Source: a virus. From it: a stretch of DNA of 64,000 nucleotides. Where the stretch lies: positions 1 to 64,000 of IMG/VR virus record IMGVR_UViG_3300012206_000001; one strand, given 5' to 3'. A model generated the notes under the pieces. The model had not been told where the DNA came from. It saw only the letters and a program-made list of their open reading frames with translations, and made no database searches. This document shows, one piece after another, positions 46,307 to 55,135 of this stretch. The translations under genes were made by a program, and so were the position numbers. The stretch's first letter is position 1. Each line of letters begins with the position of its first letter.

Positions 46307-47455
46307 TCAACTCGGCCCTCCCGTCCGCTGGTCGGTGGCTGTGAGCGTCCCGGACGCCGCCGTGGCGGCCGTCAGCGCGCTGCTGGCTCCCGCCGCGGTC
46401 AGGACGGCGCCGGGGACGTCTGCGGCGGTCAGGGCGCCGACGGTGAACGGCGGCGGGGGCGGGATGAACGGCGCGCCGCTGATGACCGTGGTCGTGGGCG
46501 GCGGCCGGAGCTGGGTCATCACCACGACCGGCCGCGGCGTCGTCAGGACCGGCGGGTCGGCGAGCGTGTTACGCAGGATGACCGGAGGCTGCGCCGCGGC
46601 CAGCTTGACGGCGGCAGCGACGATGACCGGCTGCGGCGTGGCCGCCGCCGCTGCGGCGGGTGCGGCAGGGTTCGCCGAGATGACCGCCGCCTGCGGTTTC
46701 CCCCAGCCGGTGACCGCCGTGGCCAGGACCACCACGGGCGCCGATGTCGTCAGGACCGGGGCGTCGGCGAAGGAGCCGCGGGAGATGACCGCCGGTCCGG
46801 GCGGCACTGCGGGAGGCTGCCGCCACATGACCAGCGGCGCCGGGGTGGCCGTAGCAGGGGTGAACGGCGCCGAGGAGACCAGCGGCGGCCCCGGCCTGCC
46901 GAAACCGGGCGTAGCCGCGGGCCCGGTGACCAGCGGCGCCGGGGTGGTCAGGACCGGGGCGTCGGCCAGGGAGGACCGGGAGGTGAGCGCCTGCTGCGGC
47001 GGTACGGCTGGCGGCTGCGCCGCGATGACGACGGCCGCCGGGGCGGCCTGCGCGGGCGCCGCGGCGCTGACGGCCGGCGCGGCGGTGATGACCGCAGGTC
47101 CCGGCTGCCCCCACCGGGGAGTGGCGGCGGCCGGGATGACCGCCGGCGCCGGGGTCGCGAGGTCCTGCAGCGACGACCGGGCGGTCAGGCCGGCCGGCGG
47201 CTGCCCGAACCCCGGCGTGGCCGCGGCCTGGATGACGTGCGGCGCCGGGGTCGTCAGGACCGGCGCGTCCTGCAGGCTGTTCCGGCTGATGACCGCGGGG
47301 ACCGGGATGCCCTGCCCGGCGGTGACCGCGAACGCCAGCCGGTCCCGCGCCCCGGAGATGACGACCGGGCCCCGCTTGAGCAGGTCCGGCGGGTCGGCCA
47401 GGCTCCCGCGGGAGATGACCGCCGGGGCGGGCTGGCCGCGGCCGAGCTGTGCCAC
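46307..47455 (-). CDS. Repetitive Pro/Ala-rich virion-region protein
   Basis: 382 residues built on about six copies of (S/A)R(G/N/S)SL(A/Q)D(A/P)PVLTTPAPxVI separated by AATPGFGQPGP-like linkers. It ends in GALTAADVPGAVLTAAGASS and GTLTATDQRTGGPS. No catalytic motif. Extended Pro-rich repeats suggest a surface fibre or spacer. The C-terminal pattern is common in actinophage head-tail regions. Confidence 0.6.
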   Translation of the reverse strand: MAQLGRGQPAPAVISRGSLADPPDLLKRGPVVISGARDRLAFAVTAGQGIPVPAVISRNSLQDAPVLTTPAPHVIQAAATPGFGQPPAGLTARSSLQDLATPAPAVIPAAATPRWGQPGPAVITAAPAVSAAAPAQAAPAAVVIAAQPPAVPPQQALTSRSSLADAPVLTTPAPLVTGPAATPGFGRPGPPLVSSAPFTPATATPAPLVMWRQPPAVPPGPAVISRGSFADAPVLTTSAPVVVLATAVTGWGKPQAAVISANPAAPAAAAAATPQPVIVAAAVKLAAAQPPVILRNTLADPPVLTTPRPVVVMTQLRPPPTTTVISGAPFIPPPPPFTVGALTAADVPGAVLTAAGASSALTAATAASGTLTATDQRTGGPS

Positions 47456-47472
47456 GGCCGCCTCCTAGCCGG

Positions 47473-47754
47473 TCAGGTCAGCGTGCCCAGCAGGTAGCCC
47501 GGCTGCCCGCACGCCTTCAGCCGGTAGGCCACCTGCCGGTTGGCGCCGTCGATCACCAGCGTCTTCCCGTCCAGACTCACGTCCGGGTGGCTTCCGCCCG
47601 CGCGGATCTGCCGGATCAGGCCCTCGCTGATCGCCACGACCGGGTCGGCGCGCTCCACGAACACCCGGCCGTCCGGGTCCTGCGGGCTGCGGATGACGTG
47701 CAGCAGGCACTGCCCCGGACCCGGCGTGGCGACCTCGCGGATCAGCTCAGCCAC
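47473..47754 (-). CDS. Small protein, paralogue of 61743-62039
   Basis: 93 residues. VFVERADPVVAISEGLIRQI and VIDGANRQVAYRL are shared with the gene at 61743 (IWIERADPRILISDGLLEAI, ISGANRQV). Likely a small beta protein of unknown role, present twice on this element. Confidence 0.6.
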   Translation of the reverse strand: MAELIREVATPGPGQCLLHVIRSPQDPDGRVFVERADPVVAISEGLIRQIRAGGSHPDVSLDGKTLVIDGANRQVAYRLKACGQPGYLLGTLT

Positions 47755-47760
47755 GCCGCG

Positions 47761-48252
47761 CTAGCACCTTTCTGCCCAGAAAGTCGCCGTGCAGTTCACC
47801 GCGGCGGGCGCGTTGCAGCGCATCGTGACGCCCGCCGACACGGGCGTGTCGTGGGTGGACCCGAGCGGCCAGTCGTAGATCACCAGGCCGCCGTTCGGGG
47901 TCAGCGTCCACCGGTCATAGGACGACAGGATCGTCGGCTCCGTCGTGGAGTTGTAGAACCCGGTGAACCCCGCCGCGATCGCGCGGCCGTACACCTGGGT
48001 GATGCTGCTGTTGCCGTTGCTGTTGGCCGTGCCCGGCGTCGAGTTCGACGCCAGGGTGTTGTCGCACATCTCCACCATCACCGGCACCGCCGACGCGGTC
48101 ACCCCGTCGAACCCGACCCGGATCTTGGTCAGGTCGATGCCGAAGGTCGCCGGGGCGATGAGCGTCAGGACCGACTTCACCACACCCGCGGACAGGGGGA
48201 CGCCGGCGGTTCCCGCGACGCCTGTCGTGATGCTGTATCCGGCCTTGGCCAT
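47761..48252 (-). CDS. Virion-associated beta protein
   Basis: 163 residues. GYSITTGVAGTAGVPLSAGV, VLTLIAPATFGIDLTKIRVG, ITQVYGRAIAAGFTGFYNST and PVSAGVTMRCNAPAAVNCTA resemble a jelly-roll decoration protein common in actinophages. No direct evidence of virion location except context. Confidence 0.55.
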   Translation of the reverse strand: MAKAGYSITTGVAGTAGVPLSAGVVKSVLTLIAPATFGIDLTKIRVGFDGVTASAVPVMVEMCDNTLASNSTPGTANSNGNSSITQVYGRAIAAGFTGFYNSTTEPTILSSYDRWTLTPNGGLVIYDWPLGSTHDTPVSAGVTMRCNAPAAVNCTATFWAERC

Positions 48253-48271
48253 CGCTGGCCCCTTTCCGTTG

Positions 48272-49021
48272 TTACCAGTTGGCTGCCTGCATGACCGCTG
48301 CCTGCGGGACCACCAGGACCACCGGCCGCACCGCCGCCGCCACCTCGGTCACGCCGATCGCGAAGTCCATCGCGTCGAGCGTCGCCAGGGCCGCGGTCCC
48401 GACCGTGCAGGTGGCCCCGCCCGGCGCGGTCAGCCCGGTACCCCAGCCCATGCCGTAGACGCCGCCGTTCCCGGACAGCGTGGGGCACGGTGACGGCCAG
48501 TTAGCCAGCCCGGCGGGCGCGGTGGCGATCAGTTCCGTGCCGGACAGCGCCGCGTTCTGCCCGCCGTACCCGAAGATGGTCAGGTCACCCGCGCCGGGGG
48601 CCGGGGACAGGGTGGCGTCGGGCAGCGCCGCCGTGTACGTCGCCTGGGTGTGCAAGGTGTAGGTCACCGTGCCGGCGCCGGCCGTCGAGCGGATGACGAT
48701 CAGGTCGAACTCAGCCCAGGTGTTCGCGCCGAACGTGACCGCGAACGTCGAATCGCTGGTCGCCGAGCCGGGTGCCCCGGCGGCGACCCGGTACCCCGTC
48801 CAGAGCTTGTCGTGGCCGGCGTTCCCGCCGCCGGACGCCTGATTCGACAGGGCGGTGAACCCGGCGACCGAGCAGGTGGTGGCCGCGCCGCCGGTGGTGT
48901 TGTTGATGGCGACGGCGATGAAGTCGCCGCCCTGCACCCCGGCCGGGAGGGTGACCGTCCCCGTGGTGGCGCCGTTGACCGTGTTACCGGCGGCCTGCCT
49001 GCCGACGAACGACCAGGACAC
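48272..49021 (-). CDS. Virion-associated beta-sandwich protein
   Basis: 249 residues. NTVNGATTGTVTLPAGVQGG, DFIAVAINNTTGGAATTCSV, ALPDATLSPAPGAGDLTIFG and VTEVAAAVRPVVLVVPQAAV. Resembles the beta-sandwich repeats of the large tail protein. Probably surface-exposed; function unknown. Confidence 0.55.
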   Translation of the reverse strand: MSWSFVGRQAAGNTVNGATTGTVTLPAGVQGGDFIAVAINNTTGGAATTCSVAGFTALSNQASGGGNAGHDKLWTGYRVAAGAPGSATSDSTFAVTFGANTWAEFDLIVIRSTAGAGTVTYTLHTQATYTAALPDATLSPAPGAGDLTIFGYGGQNAALSGTELIATAPAGLANWPSPCPTLSGNGGVYGMGWGTGLTAPGGATCTVGTAALATLDAMDFAIGVTEVAAAVRPVVLVVPQAAVMQAANW

Positions 49022-49034
49022 CGGCGCCCCGCTC

Positions 49035-49583
49035 TCAGGTCAGCATCGTCGTCTTCATGTGCCCGGCCCGGCGTTTGCGCAGCACGGCCAGGCCGTACCT
49101 GTACGTGATCTCCTCCACGTCACCGTCCCGCCTCAGCAGCGGCAGCAGCCCCGCCACCGCGGTCAGCATCGAGTCGTCGTAACCCGGCCAGCCCAGGGCC
49201 ACCATCCAGTCCTCGACCACGTAGAAGCCGCCCGGGGCCACCAGCGGCCACAGCAACCCGAACGTCGCCGCGGTGAGCTTCCCGTCGTGGGACGCGTCGT
49301 CGACGACCAGGTCCCACGCCAGGCTGTAATTGCCGAGCAGGACGAACAGGCCCGGGTCATCCTGGCGGGCATGTATTTCTATACAGCCCTCGGGCCACCG
49401 GCACCCCGGGTTCACGTCGACCCCGGCGACCGTGCCGGCGGGGAACAGGGCCTGGAACAGGTCCAGGCCGTGACCATCCTGCACCCCCACCTCGCACACC
49501 CTTGCGGCCGGGCCGAGCTCCGCGGCGATCCGCAGATACGCCGGGAGGTACCCGTGGGTGACCTTGTCGGTCGCGAACCTCAC
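49035..49583 (-). CDS. Class I SAM-dependent methyltransferase
   Basis: 182 residues. LGPAARVCEVGVQDGHGLDL is motif I, VAGVDVNP the next acidic strand, WDLVVDDASHDGKLTAATFG and LLWPLVAPGGFYVVEDWM the following strands. It resembles methyltransferases of glycan and cephalosporin-hydroxylase type. Together with two other transferases here it may modify a sugar on the virion. Confidence 0.75.
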   Translation of the reverse strand: MRFATDKVTHGYLPAYLRIAAELGPAARVCEVGVQDGHGLDLFQALFPAGTVAGVDVNPGCRWPEGCIEIHARQDDPGLFVLLGNYSLAWDLVVDDASHDGKLTAATFGLLWPLVAPGGFYVVEDWMVALGWPGYDDSMLTAVAGLLPLLRRDGDVEEITYRYGLAVLRKRRAGHMKTTMLT

Positions 49584-49765
49584 GCGAGCTTCCCCAGCCG
49601 CGCCAGCCCGGCCGCGTGCCAGTCATAGCCCTCGCCGCCGCGTTTCAGCTCCCGGACCGCGTACCTGATCTCTTTCTCCAGGTAGCACAGGCGGCACAGC
49701 CACAAGGCCGGGGACTTATCCATCCGGCCGCACGGGCACGGCTCGGTAGCATCCCAGATGCTCAT
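49580..49765 (-). CDS. Small Cys-rich protein
   Basis: 61 residues: EPCPCGRMDKSPALWLCRLC, a two-pair zinc ribbon, then a helical end (KEIRYAVRELKRGGEG). Overlaps the methyltransferase start. Unknown role. Confidence 0.55.
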   Translation of the reverse strand: MSIWDATEPCPCGRMDKSPALWLCRLCYLEKEIRYAVRELKRGGEGYDWHAAGLARLGKLA

Positions 49766-49769
49766 CTGA

Positions 49770-50336
49770 TCACCGGGGCGGGCCGGGCTCGACGGCGGCC
49801 AGGCCCTCCGCCATCCCCGCCTCCACCCACCCCTGCGCCGGCTTGCGGGCCAGCAGGAACACCCCCGGCGACGCCGGATCCGGGTCCGGCTCCAGGCGGA
49901 GCACCTGCAGGCCGCACGCCGCCGCGACCGCGGCCATATGATCCACCGAGTACCGCCAGCAGTCCACCGGGTGCGGGTGGAACGGGAACCCCTCGCTGCG
50001 GGTCGTCAGCAGCAGCAGCCCCCCCGGCGCCAGGATCCGGGCCATGCCCGTGACCGCGCCGCGCCAGTCCAGGGCATGCTCCAGCATCTCCAGGCACACC
50101 ACCACATCCGCGCTGTCGTAGCCGAGGACCCAGGGAAGCCGCTCCGCCGGCAGCGGCAGGTCCACCCCCGGGCCGTCCCGCTCATCGGTCCCCAGGTACC
50201 GCGCCGGGCCCATCGCCGTGATCACGTCCCGGACGCTGCCGTTGACGTTGTACGCGCCGACTTCCACGACCCGCCGGCCCTTGACATCCGCCTCGGACAG
50301 GGCCGTCGAGCCGAACTCGTACGCGGACGGGTGCAC
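49770..50336 (-). CDS. Class I SAM-dependent methyltransferase
   Basis: 188 residues. VKGRRVVEVGAYNVNGSVRD (motif I with EVGA), YLGTDERDGPGVDLPLPAER, ADVVVCLEMLEHALDWRGAV and ARILAPGGLLLLTTRSEGFP are the standard strands. HPHPVDCWRYSVDHMAAVAA is typical of sugar- or lipid-type methyltransferases. Second of three methyltransferase domains in this block. Confidence 0.78.
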   Translation of the reverse strand: MHPSAYEFGSTALSEADVKGRRVVEVGAYNVNGSVRDVITAMGPARYLGTDERDGPGVDLPLPAERLPWVLGYDSADVVVCLEMLEHALDWRGAVTGMARILAPGGLLLLTTRSEGFPFHPHPVDCWRYSVDHMAAVAAACGLQVLRLEPDPDPASPGVFLLARKPAQGWVEAGMAEGLAAVEPGPPR

Positions 50337-50552
50337 TCAGGTGCCCTTGCCGGACGCCGGCTTCGCCGCGGGCCTGGCGGGCGCGGGCTTCGCCTCCGGC
50401 TCGTCGGGGACCTCGGCGATGACCAGCCGCCACGGCACATCCGGCGGCAGCTCACGGTCCTCCGCGAACTGATCGCCCGGCGCGTACAGCACCTCACCGC
50501 CCGGGCCGTGAACCGGATGGGTGACCTCCTTGACGATCCTGCGCGCCATCAT
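50337..50552 (-). CDS. Small protein with Pro/Ala-rich tail
   Basis: 71 residues: RRIVKEVTHPVHGPGGEVLY, APGDQFAEDRELPPDVPWRL, then a Pro/Ala/Lys tail. Resembles small head-associated proteins of actinophages. No family recognised. Confidence 0.5.
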   Translation of the reverse strand: MMARRIVKEVTHPVHGPGGEVLYAPGDQFAEDRELPPDVPWRLVIAEVPDEPEAKPAPARPAAKPASGKGT

Positions 50553-50586
50553 CGTCTCCCTGCCGGTAGCTAGTTAGCATTGGTGC

Positions 50587-50811
50587 ATGCCCTTGACCGC
50601 TGAGCAGCGCCGCATCCGCGCCCGCAACGCCGCCGACGCCCGCCACCATCCCGGCGCCGATCCCGAAGATCTCGAACGGGAGCGCACCGACCGCGCGATC
50701 GACGAGATCGTCAAACGCGCACCGCGGATGACCGATGAGCAGGCTAAGCGCATCGCGCGCATCTTCAAATATGCGGACCCGCGGATACTTTCCGCGCCAG
50801 ATAGTGACTGA
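50587..50811 (+). CDS. Small helical protein on the opposite strand
   Basis: 74 residues: LTAEQRRIRARNAADARHHP, DLERERTDRAIDEIVKRAPR, MTDEQAKRIARIFKY. Helical and charged, with a clean start. It ends one base before the transferase gene stop. Function unknown; possibly a cargo gene. Confidence 0.55.
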   Translation: MPLTAEQRRIRARNAADARHHPGADPEDLERERTDRAIDEIVKRAPRMTDEQAKRIARIFKYADPRILSAPDSD

Positions 50812-52419
50812 TCAGCGAGCCGCGGCCTCATAGGCTTTCTCCCAGCGCACCCAGTGCTCCTGGATCGTGTACCCGGCCGCCAGCGCCCTGGCCTTCGCGC
50901 CCATCTCCTCCCGCGCCGCCGCATCGTTGATCAGCTCGGTCAGCCGGGCCTGCCACTGCTCCGGGGTGCGGACCAGGTACCCCGTCTCCCCGTCCCGGAC
51001 GAACTCGCGGTACGGCTCGGAGTCCTGCGCCACGACCGGGATCCCCCGGGCGGCCGCCTCCAAACATTTCAAATACGATTTCGATTTATTAAAAGGGATG
51101 TCCGCCAGGGGCGCGATCGCGATGTCGAAGTCGATGGCCTTGTAGTAGTCACCGACGTCATCCGCCCAGGGAGTGAACCGGCACCGGGACCGCAGCCAGG
51201 GTGCCTTGATCCACTGCATCGGCGAATAGTCCACCCCGATCCAGTGCATGTCCACATCCGGGTGCGCGTCGAGGACGTCGCGGAGCGGGTCCTGGATGAC
51301 GCACAGGTCGATCAGGTGCGACGTGCCGCCCTGCCACCCGATGGTCACCCGGTCCCTGCGCTTGCGCGGCATCTCCAGCAGCCCCGCCTTCACGTAATTC
51401 GGCAGCACCACGATATTGGAATTGAACGGGGCGTACAGGTCCGCCAGGTACGGCGTGGACACGGTCACCATCTCCGCGCGGCGCAGGCAGTACCGCACCG
51501 ACTCCGCCGCCCGCGGGTCCGTGGTGAACGGCAGGTTCGACGTGTCCGTGGTGATCAGGTCATCATCGGTCTCATGCACCCGGGCGACGTGCCCGCCGAG
51601 CCGGTCGAACAGCCGCGTTCCCAGCGCGAACGTCGGCCGCTGGAACACCAGCACGTCGATGTCCTCCACGTCCGCCGGGGTCGGGTGCGGCAGCCTGGCG
51701 CCCGGCGCCGGTATGCCGAACACGTGCCGCGAGTTCGCGGTCAGGTGCCTGAACGGCTGGTACAGCCGGTGGTACCCGGACCCGTCCGCCTGGTAGGGCA
51801 TCCCGACGATCGTCAGCGTCCGGTCCGCGGCCCCGCCCGCCGCGGCGGGGCCGGGGACGATGCCCCACGCCAGGTGACCGGTGACCCCGGCGACCCCGAA
51901 GGCGTCCGCGACCTCCGTCACCCCCCACCCGGGGTGGCCCGTCGCCTCGCCCCGCCCGTAGTCGTGGAACGCCACCCACCCGCCCGGCCGGACCAGCGGC
52001 AGGACGAGCGTCAGATCCGCCGCCACCGCCGCCGCGTCATGCTGCGCGTCCAGGAACACCCCGTCGAACAGCCGCCCCTCCCGGGCCAGGGCGGGCAGCA
52101 CGTCCTCGAACCGGCCCCGCCGCGCATCGACCTTGGCCGCGACCCCGTACCGGGCCAGGTTTCCCCGGTACGCGTCCCACGTCCCCGCCTCGCCCAGGCC
52201 AGCGTCCCGGTCCCAGTCCGCCGTCCCCGCATCCCCCCGGTGCCAGTCCACCGACGTGACCCGCCGGGCCGCCTGCGCCAGGACCACCGTGGAGAACCCG
52301 AACCACGCCCCCAGCTCGAGCACGTCACCGCCCCGCGCCAGGGTCGCCAGCCGGGCCGCCTCCTCCGCCGTCACCCCCGTCGGGATGTCATCCGGGACCG
52401 TCACGGTCATCCCCGCCAT
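50812..52419 (-). CDS. Methyltransferase-glycosyltransferase fusion
   Basis: 535 residues. The first ~200 form a class I methyltransferase (GGDVLELGAWFGFSTVVLAQ, RLFDGVFLDAQHDAAAVAAD, VRPGGWVAFHDYGRG). The rest is a GT-B glycosyltransferase (YQADGSGYHRLYQPFRHLTA, ARVHETDDDLI, TVSTPYLADLYAPFNSNIVV, VTIGWQGGTSHLIDLCVIQD, FDIAIAPLADIPFNKSKSYL, KCLEAAARGIPVVAQDSEPY). The fusion would attach and methylate a sugar on one acceptor. Location among head genes suggests capsid or tail decoration. Confidence 0.82.
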   Translation of the reverse strand: MAGMTVTVPDDIPTGVTAEEAARLATLARGGDVLELGAWFGFSTVVLAQAARRVTSVDWHRGDAGTADWDRDAGLGEAGTWDAYRGNLARYGVAAKVDARRGRFEDVLPALAREGRLFDGVFLDAQHDAAAVAADLTLVLPLVRPGGWVAFHDYGRGEATGHPGWGVTEVADAFGVAGVTGHLAWGIVPGPAAAGGAADRTLTIVGMPYQADGSGYHRLYQPFRHLTANSRHVFGIPAPGARLPHPTPADVEDIDVLVFQRPTFALGTRLFDRLGGHVARVHETDDDLITTDTSNLPFTTDPRAAESVRYCLRRAEMVTVSTPYLADLYAPFNSNIVVLPNYVKAGLLEMPRKRRDRVTIGWQGGTSHLIDLCVIQDPLRDVLDAHPDVDMHWIGVDYSPMQWIKAPWLRSRCRFTPWADDVGDYYKAIDFDIAIAPLADIPFNKSKSYLKCLEAAARGIPVVAQDSEPYREFVRDGETGYLVRTPEQWQARLTELINDAAAREEMGAKARALAAGYTIQEHWVRWEKAYEAAAR

Positions 52420-52595
52420 CAGGTGGTGCTCCGGTCAGGCGGCGGCGGCGCATCCGGCATCTGCGTCGACGGCGCCCCCGCCGGATCCCCCGCAGGATTA
52501 CCCTGCCCGGAGATGTTCGCCAGGTAATGATCCTGCCGCTGCTGCGCCGCCGCCTCCCCCGCCGCGTGCACCGCCCCCGCATCCTGCTCGCTCAC
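52419..52595 (-). CDS. Small Ala/Gln/Pro-rich protein
   Basis: 58 residues from a GTG at 52595 (AAAGGG upstream): SEQDAGAVHAAGEAAAQQRQ, DHYLANISGQGNPAG, Pro-rich end. ATGA overlap with the fusion transferase. Unknown role. Confidence 0.5.
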   Translation of the reverse strand: MSEQDAGAVHAAGEAAAQQRQDHYLANISGQGNPAGDPAGAPSTQMPDAPPPPDRSTT

Positions 52596-52704
52596 TGAGC
52601 TTCGCCCTTTCTCGCAGAATGGCCGCACCCGGAGGTGACGGCCATCCCGCAGGATTCCTCTTGCTTCTGGAGTAAAACCAGGACCGGCTTATCTCAGCAG
52701 GTCA

Positions 52705-55132
52705 TCAGCCGACCGTGAGTAGCCGGAATGCGTTGGTGGAACTTACACCTGAGCCACTCCGCCAATAATAGAACCAGCCTTGCTGCCCCTTGGGCGCTCC
52801 GGTGGAGCTGTCTTTGATCATGGGCTCGAACAGCATGCTGACCCCGATGCGGTCCGCGATGATGAAGTGGTCCCACGCGCCGAAGATGAGGGCGGCGGAC
52901 CCGGTGCCGGTGGCGGCGGTGCCGGTGGTGCCGGTGGCGGTGGTGACCGACGGGGATTCCTCGATGACGTGGTTGAGGAGCCGGGACGGGGTGCCATCGC
53001 CGAGCGTCGCCCAGAACGAGGATCCGGCGCCGGACGGGGACAGGCCCCGGACCTTGTTGATGGTGCCGATGTTCCCGACGAACCCCACGGAGGGGTTGAG
53101 CCGGAACCGGGGGCCGAGCGCGGCCTCGAGGTTGTAGATGTCCTGGGCGACGTACGGGCCGCCGGGAGTGCCCAGGACGACCCGCTGCGCGGTGCCCAGG
53201 CTGAACGCGATCCCGGACGGCGCCCCGGCGTTCAGCGCGGTCCCCCCGGTCCCCGCGGCGAAGTTCTGCTCCTCCAGGATGTCCTTGCCGTCCTGCAGCA
53301 GGCGGGGGAGCTGGTCAGCGAAGTTGGTGTCCTCGTTCGCCTCGAGACTCCCGTAGATCCACGCGGCGGCCTTCTTCACCCCGATCTGGATCTGCCCGAC
53401 GCCGGAATAGGCGGCGGTGGAGGCGCTGGCGGCCTCGTCGAGGTAGGCGGCCTGCACCCCGGCCGAGTTGACCCCCTGCCACGCGTTCGTCGTCGTCTGC
53501 TTCACGCTGGCCAGACGGCGGTACGGGTTCGTCGTCCCGTCCGTGGTGAGCACGATGGTTGGCGCTTTGTTACTCACGCCCAGGCAGGGCGCGGGGCTGG
53601 TCATTTCTGCCAGCCTCTCCGCGTCTCCGCGGAGGCCAGACTATATCTTTATCCCACTTGTGCCGTTTTGAACTGCTCCGCCAGGCCGGCCAGCGCCCGG
53701 AGGGTTCCGGGGTTCTCGTCTACCATGCCAAGCGCCAGGTTGCACCGATAGCACAGCAGCGCCCGGACCTGGCCGGACTTGTGGCAGTGGTCGATGCACC
53801 AGTTCTTGCGCCCTGGCTGGTCCGTCCCGCATCCTGCGCAGCGACCGCCCTGGCTGGCCAGGAGCCGGTCATGCTCCTCCTGGGTTAGCCCGTACCTGCG
53901 GAGCCGTCGCCGTTCTTCGATATCGCGGCTGCGCTCGCGGCGGTCAGCCCGGCAGTTGTCACAGACCGCCAGGCCGGGTTTGCGGACCGTCTCGGAGAGG
54001 GCGGCCTGGCACTTATGGCAGCGCCTGACGCCTGTCCGGTCCCGGCTCCGGGCCACATCCCGGGCGGCCCTGCATTCTGGGCAGTAGCGGGGCAGCGGAC
54101 CTGCCCGGCGTACCTGAATGCGTGCCCCGCAGGACTCGCATTTGGTATCCGGGCGTTGCGGCCGGGGCTCGTAGTGGCGCTTGGCCCTTTCGCGGCTCAG
54201 GTGACGGCGCCACTGGATCTGGCATTCCATCTTGCAGGTCTTGTCGACCTGCCGTCGCGGGGTGAACATCTCCCCGCAGATTACGCACTCTCGGTCCGGC
54301 ACGAACCAAGAGTACAGGATGACTGGAAGTGGGATATCCCGTACATAGTCGTTGAACCTTCTTGTCGGGGCGGACCCAGGCAAGCTCGGCTGCTGATTAT
54401 CCCTACCGGCCGCTTCTCAAACCGTCGCGCTCACGCTTTCGCGTCACGCTGTGGTGCGACCGTCTATCAGGACGTTCCAGCAATTCTCGGGATTTTCACT
54501 AGCACCTTACGGTGCTAGGCGACCATTTGATCGAGCGTGAAAGGAACCATGTAGCCGCCCTGGGCCAGTACCAGCGACAGCGCCCCGGCGGCACGCTGCA
54601 CGCCCTCCCCCAGCGGGTCGTTGAGGTAGTCGCGGAACGCCTCGTAATACTCGTCGTTGCCGAACATCAGGATGTGCCGGGCGATCTTCGGGTCCGAGGT
54701 GGCCTTGCGAGTGGATTCCTCCGCGAACTCGTCAGCCAGCCGCCCGGCCCGGTTGCAGTATTCCACCGCGGTCTGCGCGCGGGCGACCATGTCGCTGCCG
54801 GTGACCAGGTGCCGCTTGACCTGGTCCAGGTCGCCGAACGGGTCCGGGCGCATCATGAACTGCGGGGAGCGCCCCTCCCACCGGCCGGGCCCGCCGCCGC
54901 CGTCACCGGGTTCGCGGTTGGCCGGGTCGGCGGCAGCCTTGCGGATCAGCTCCAGCTCCTCCATCCGCGATACGATCTTCGCCCGGTCCTCGTCGAGTTC
55001 CTTCCACCGGGACACCAGCGTGTCCCGCATGTTGCCGTCCTTGTCCTCGGTGGTGTCCGGGTCCGAGGCGATCCGCTCCAGTTCCTCGTGGATCGTGTTC
55101 TGCTCGCGGATGATGTCATCCAGGGTTGCCAT
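52705..55132 (-). CDS. HK97-fold major capsid protein, split by a group I intron
   Basis: Exon 1 55132-54530 (201 codons), exon 2 53562-52705 (286 codons with stop); the spliced product is 486 residues. Exon 1 holds a helical scaffold-like domain (DDIIREQNTIHEELERIASD, LVSRWKELDEDRAKIVSRME) and the start of the capsid fold (DEYYEAFRDYLNDPLGEG, GGYMVPFTLD). Exon 2 continues PTIVLTTDGTTNPYRRLASV, GSLEANEDTNFADQLPRLLQ and AALIFGAWDHFIIADRIGVS. The splice restores FTLD-PTIVL, the usual sequence of this family. Without splicing exon 1 stops after FTLDQMVA. Confidence 0.88.
53563..54529 (-). other. Group I intron in the major capsid gene
   Basis: 967 nt. All four core elements are present in order on the minus strand: P AATTGCTGGAA (54475-54485), Q AATCAGCAGC (54389-54398), R GGTTCAACGACTA (54346-54358), S AAGATATAGTC (53639-53649). 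P1 forms between exon CGAT and intron GTCG with a U-G at the splice site (54530/54529). A perfect P2 hairpin CTAGCACC/GGTGCTAG follows. The intron ends in G, and exon CCA pairs with intron TGG (P10). The endonuclease VII gene occupies the loop between R and S. Confidence 0.92.
53649..54383 (-). CDS. Intron-encoded endonuclease VII-type protein
   Basis: Up to 244 residues (TTG at 54383; GTG at 54302 is more likely because the first 27 codons overlap intron core R). Cys-rich N terminus (ECVICGEMFTPRRQVDKTCK, CESCGARIQV, CPECRAARDVARS, CHKCQAALS, VCDNCRADR). Then the endonuclease VII core: LTQEEHDRLLASQGGRCAGC, WCIDHCHKSGQVRALLCYRC, NLALGMVDENPGTLRALAGL. It probably cuts intron-less capsid genes to spread the intron. 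Its TAA overlaps element S. Confidence 0.85.
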   Translation of the reverse strand: MPGSAPTRRFNDYVRDIPLPVILYSWFVPDRECVICGEMFTPRRQVDKTCKMECQIQWRRHLSRERAKRHYEPRPQRPDTKCESCGARIQVRRAGPLPRYCPECRAARDVARSRDRTGVRRCHKCQAALSETVRKPGLAVCDNCRADRRERSRDIEERRRLRRYGLTQEEHDRLLASQGGRCAGCGTDQPGRKNWCIDHCHKSGQVRALLCYRCNLALGMVDENPGTLRALAGLAEQFKTAQVG

Positions 55133-55135
55133 TTG

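Noticed and set aside
50854-52527. Rightward open frame of 557 codons
   Set aside because: Antisense to the methyltransferase-glycosyltransferase gene; Arg/Val-rich shadow composition.
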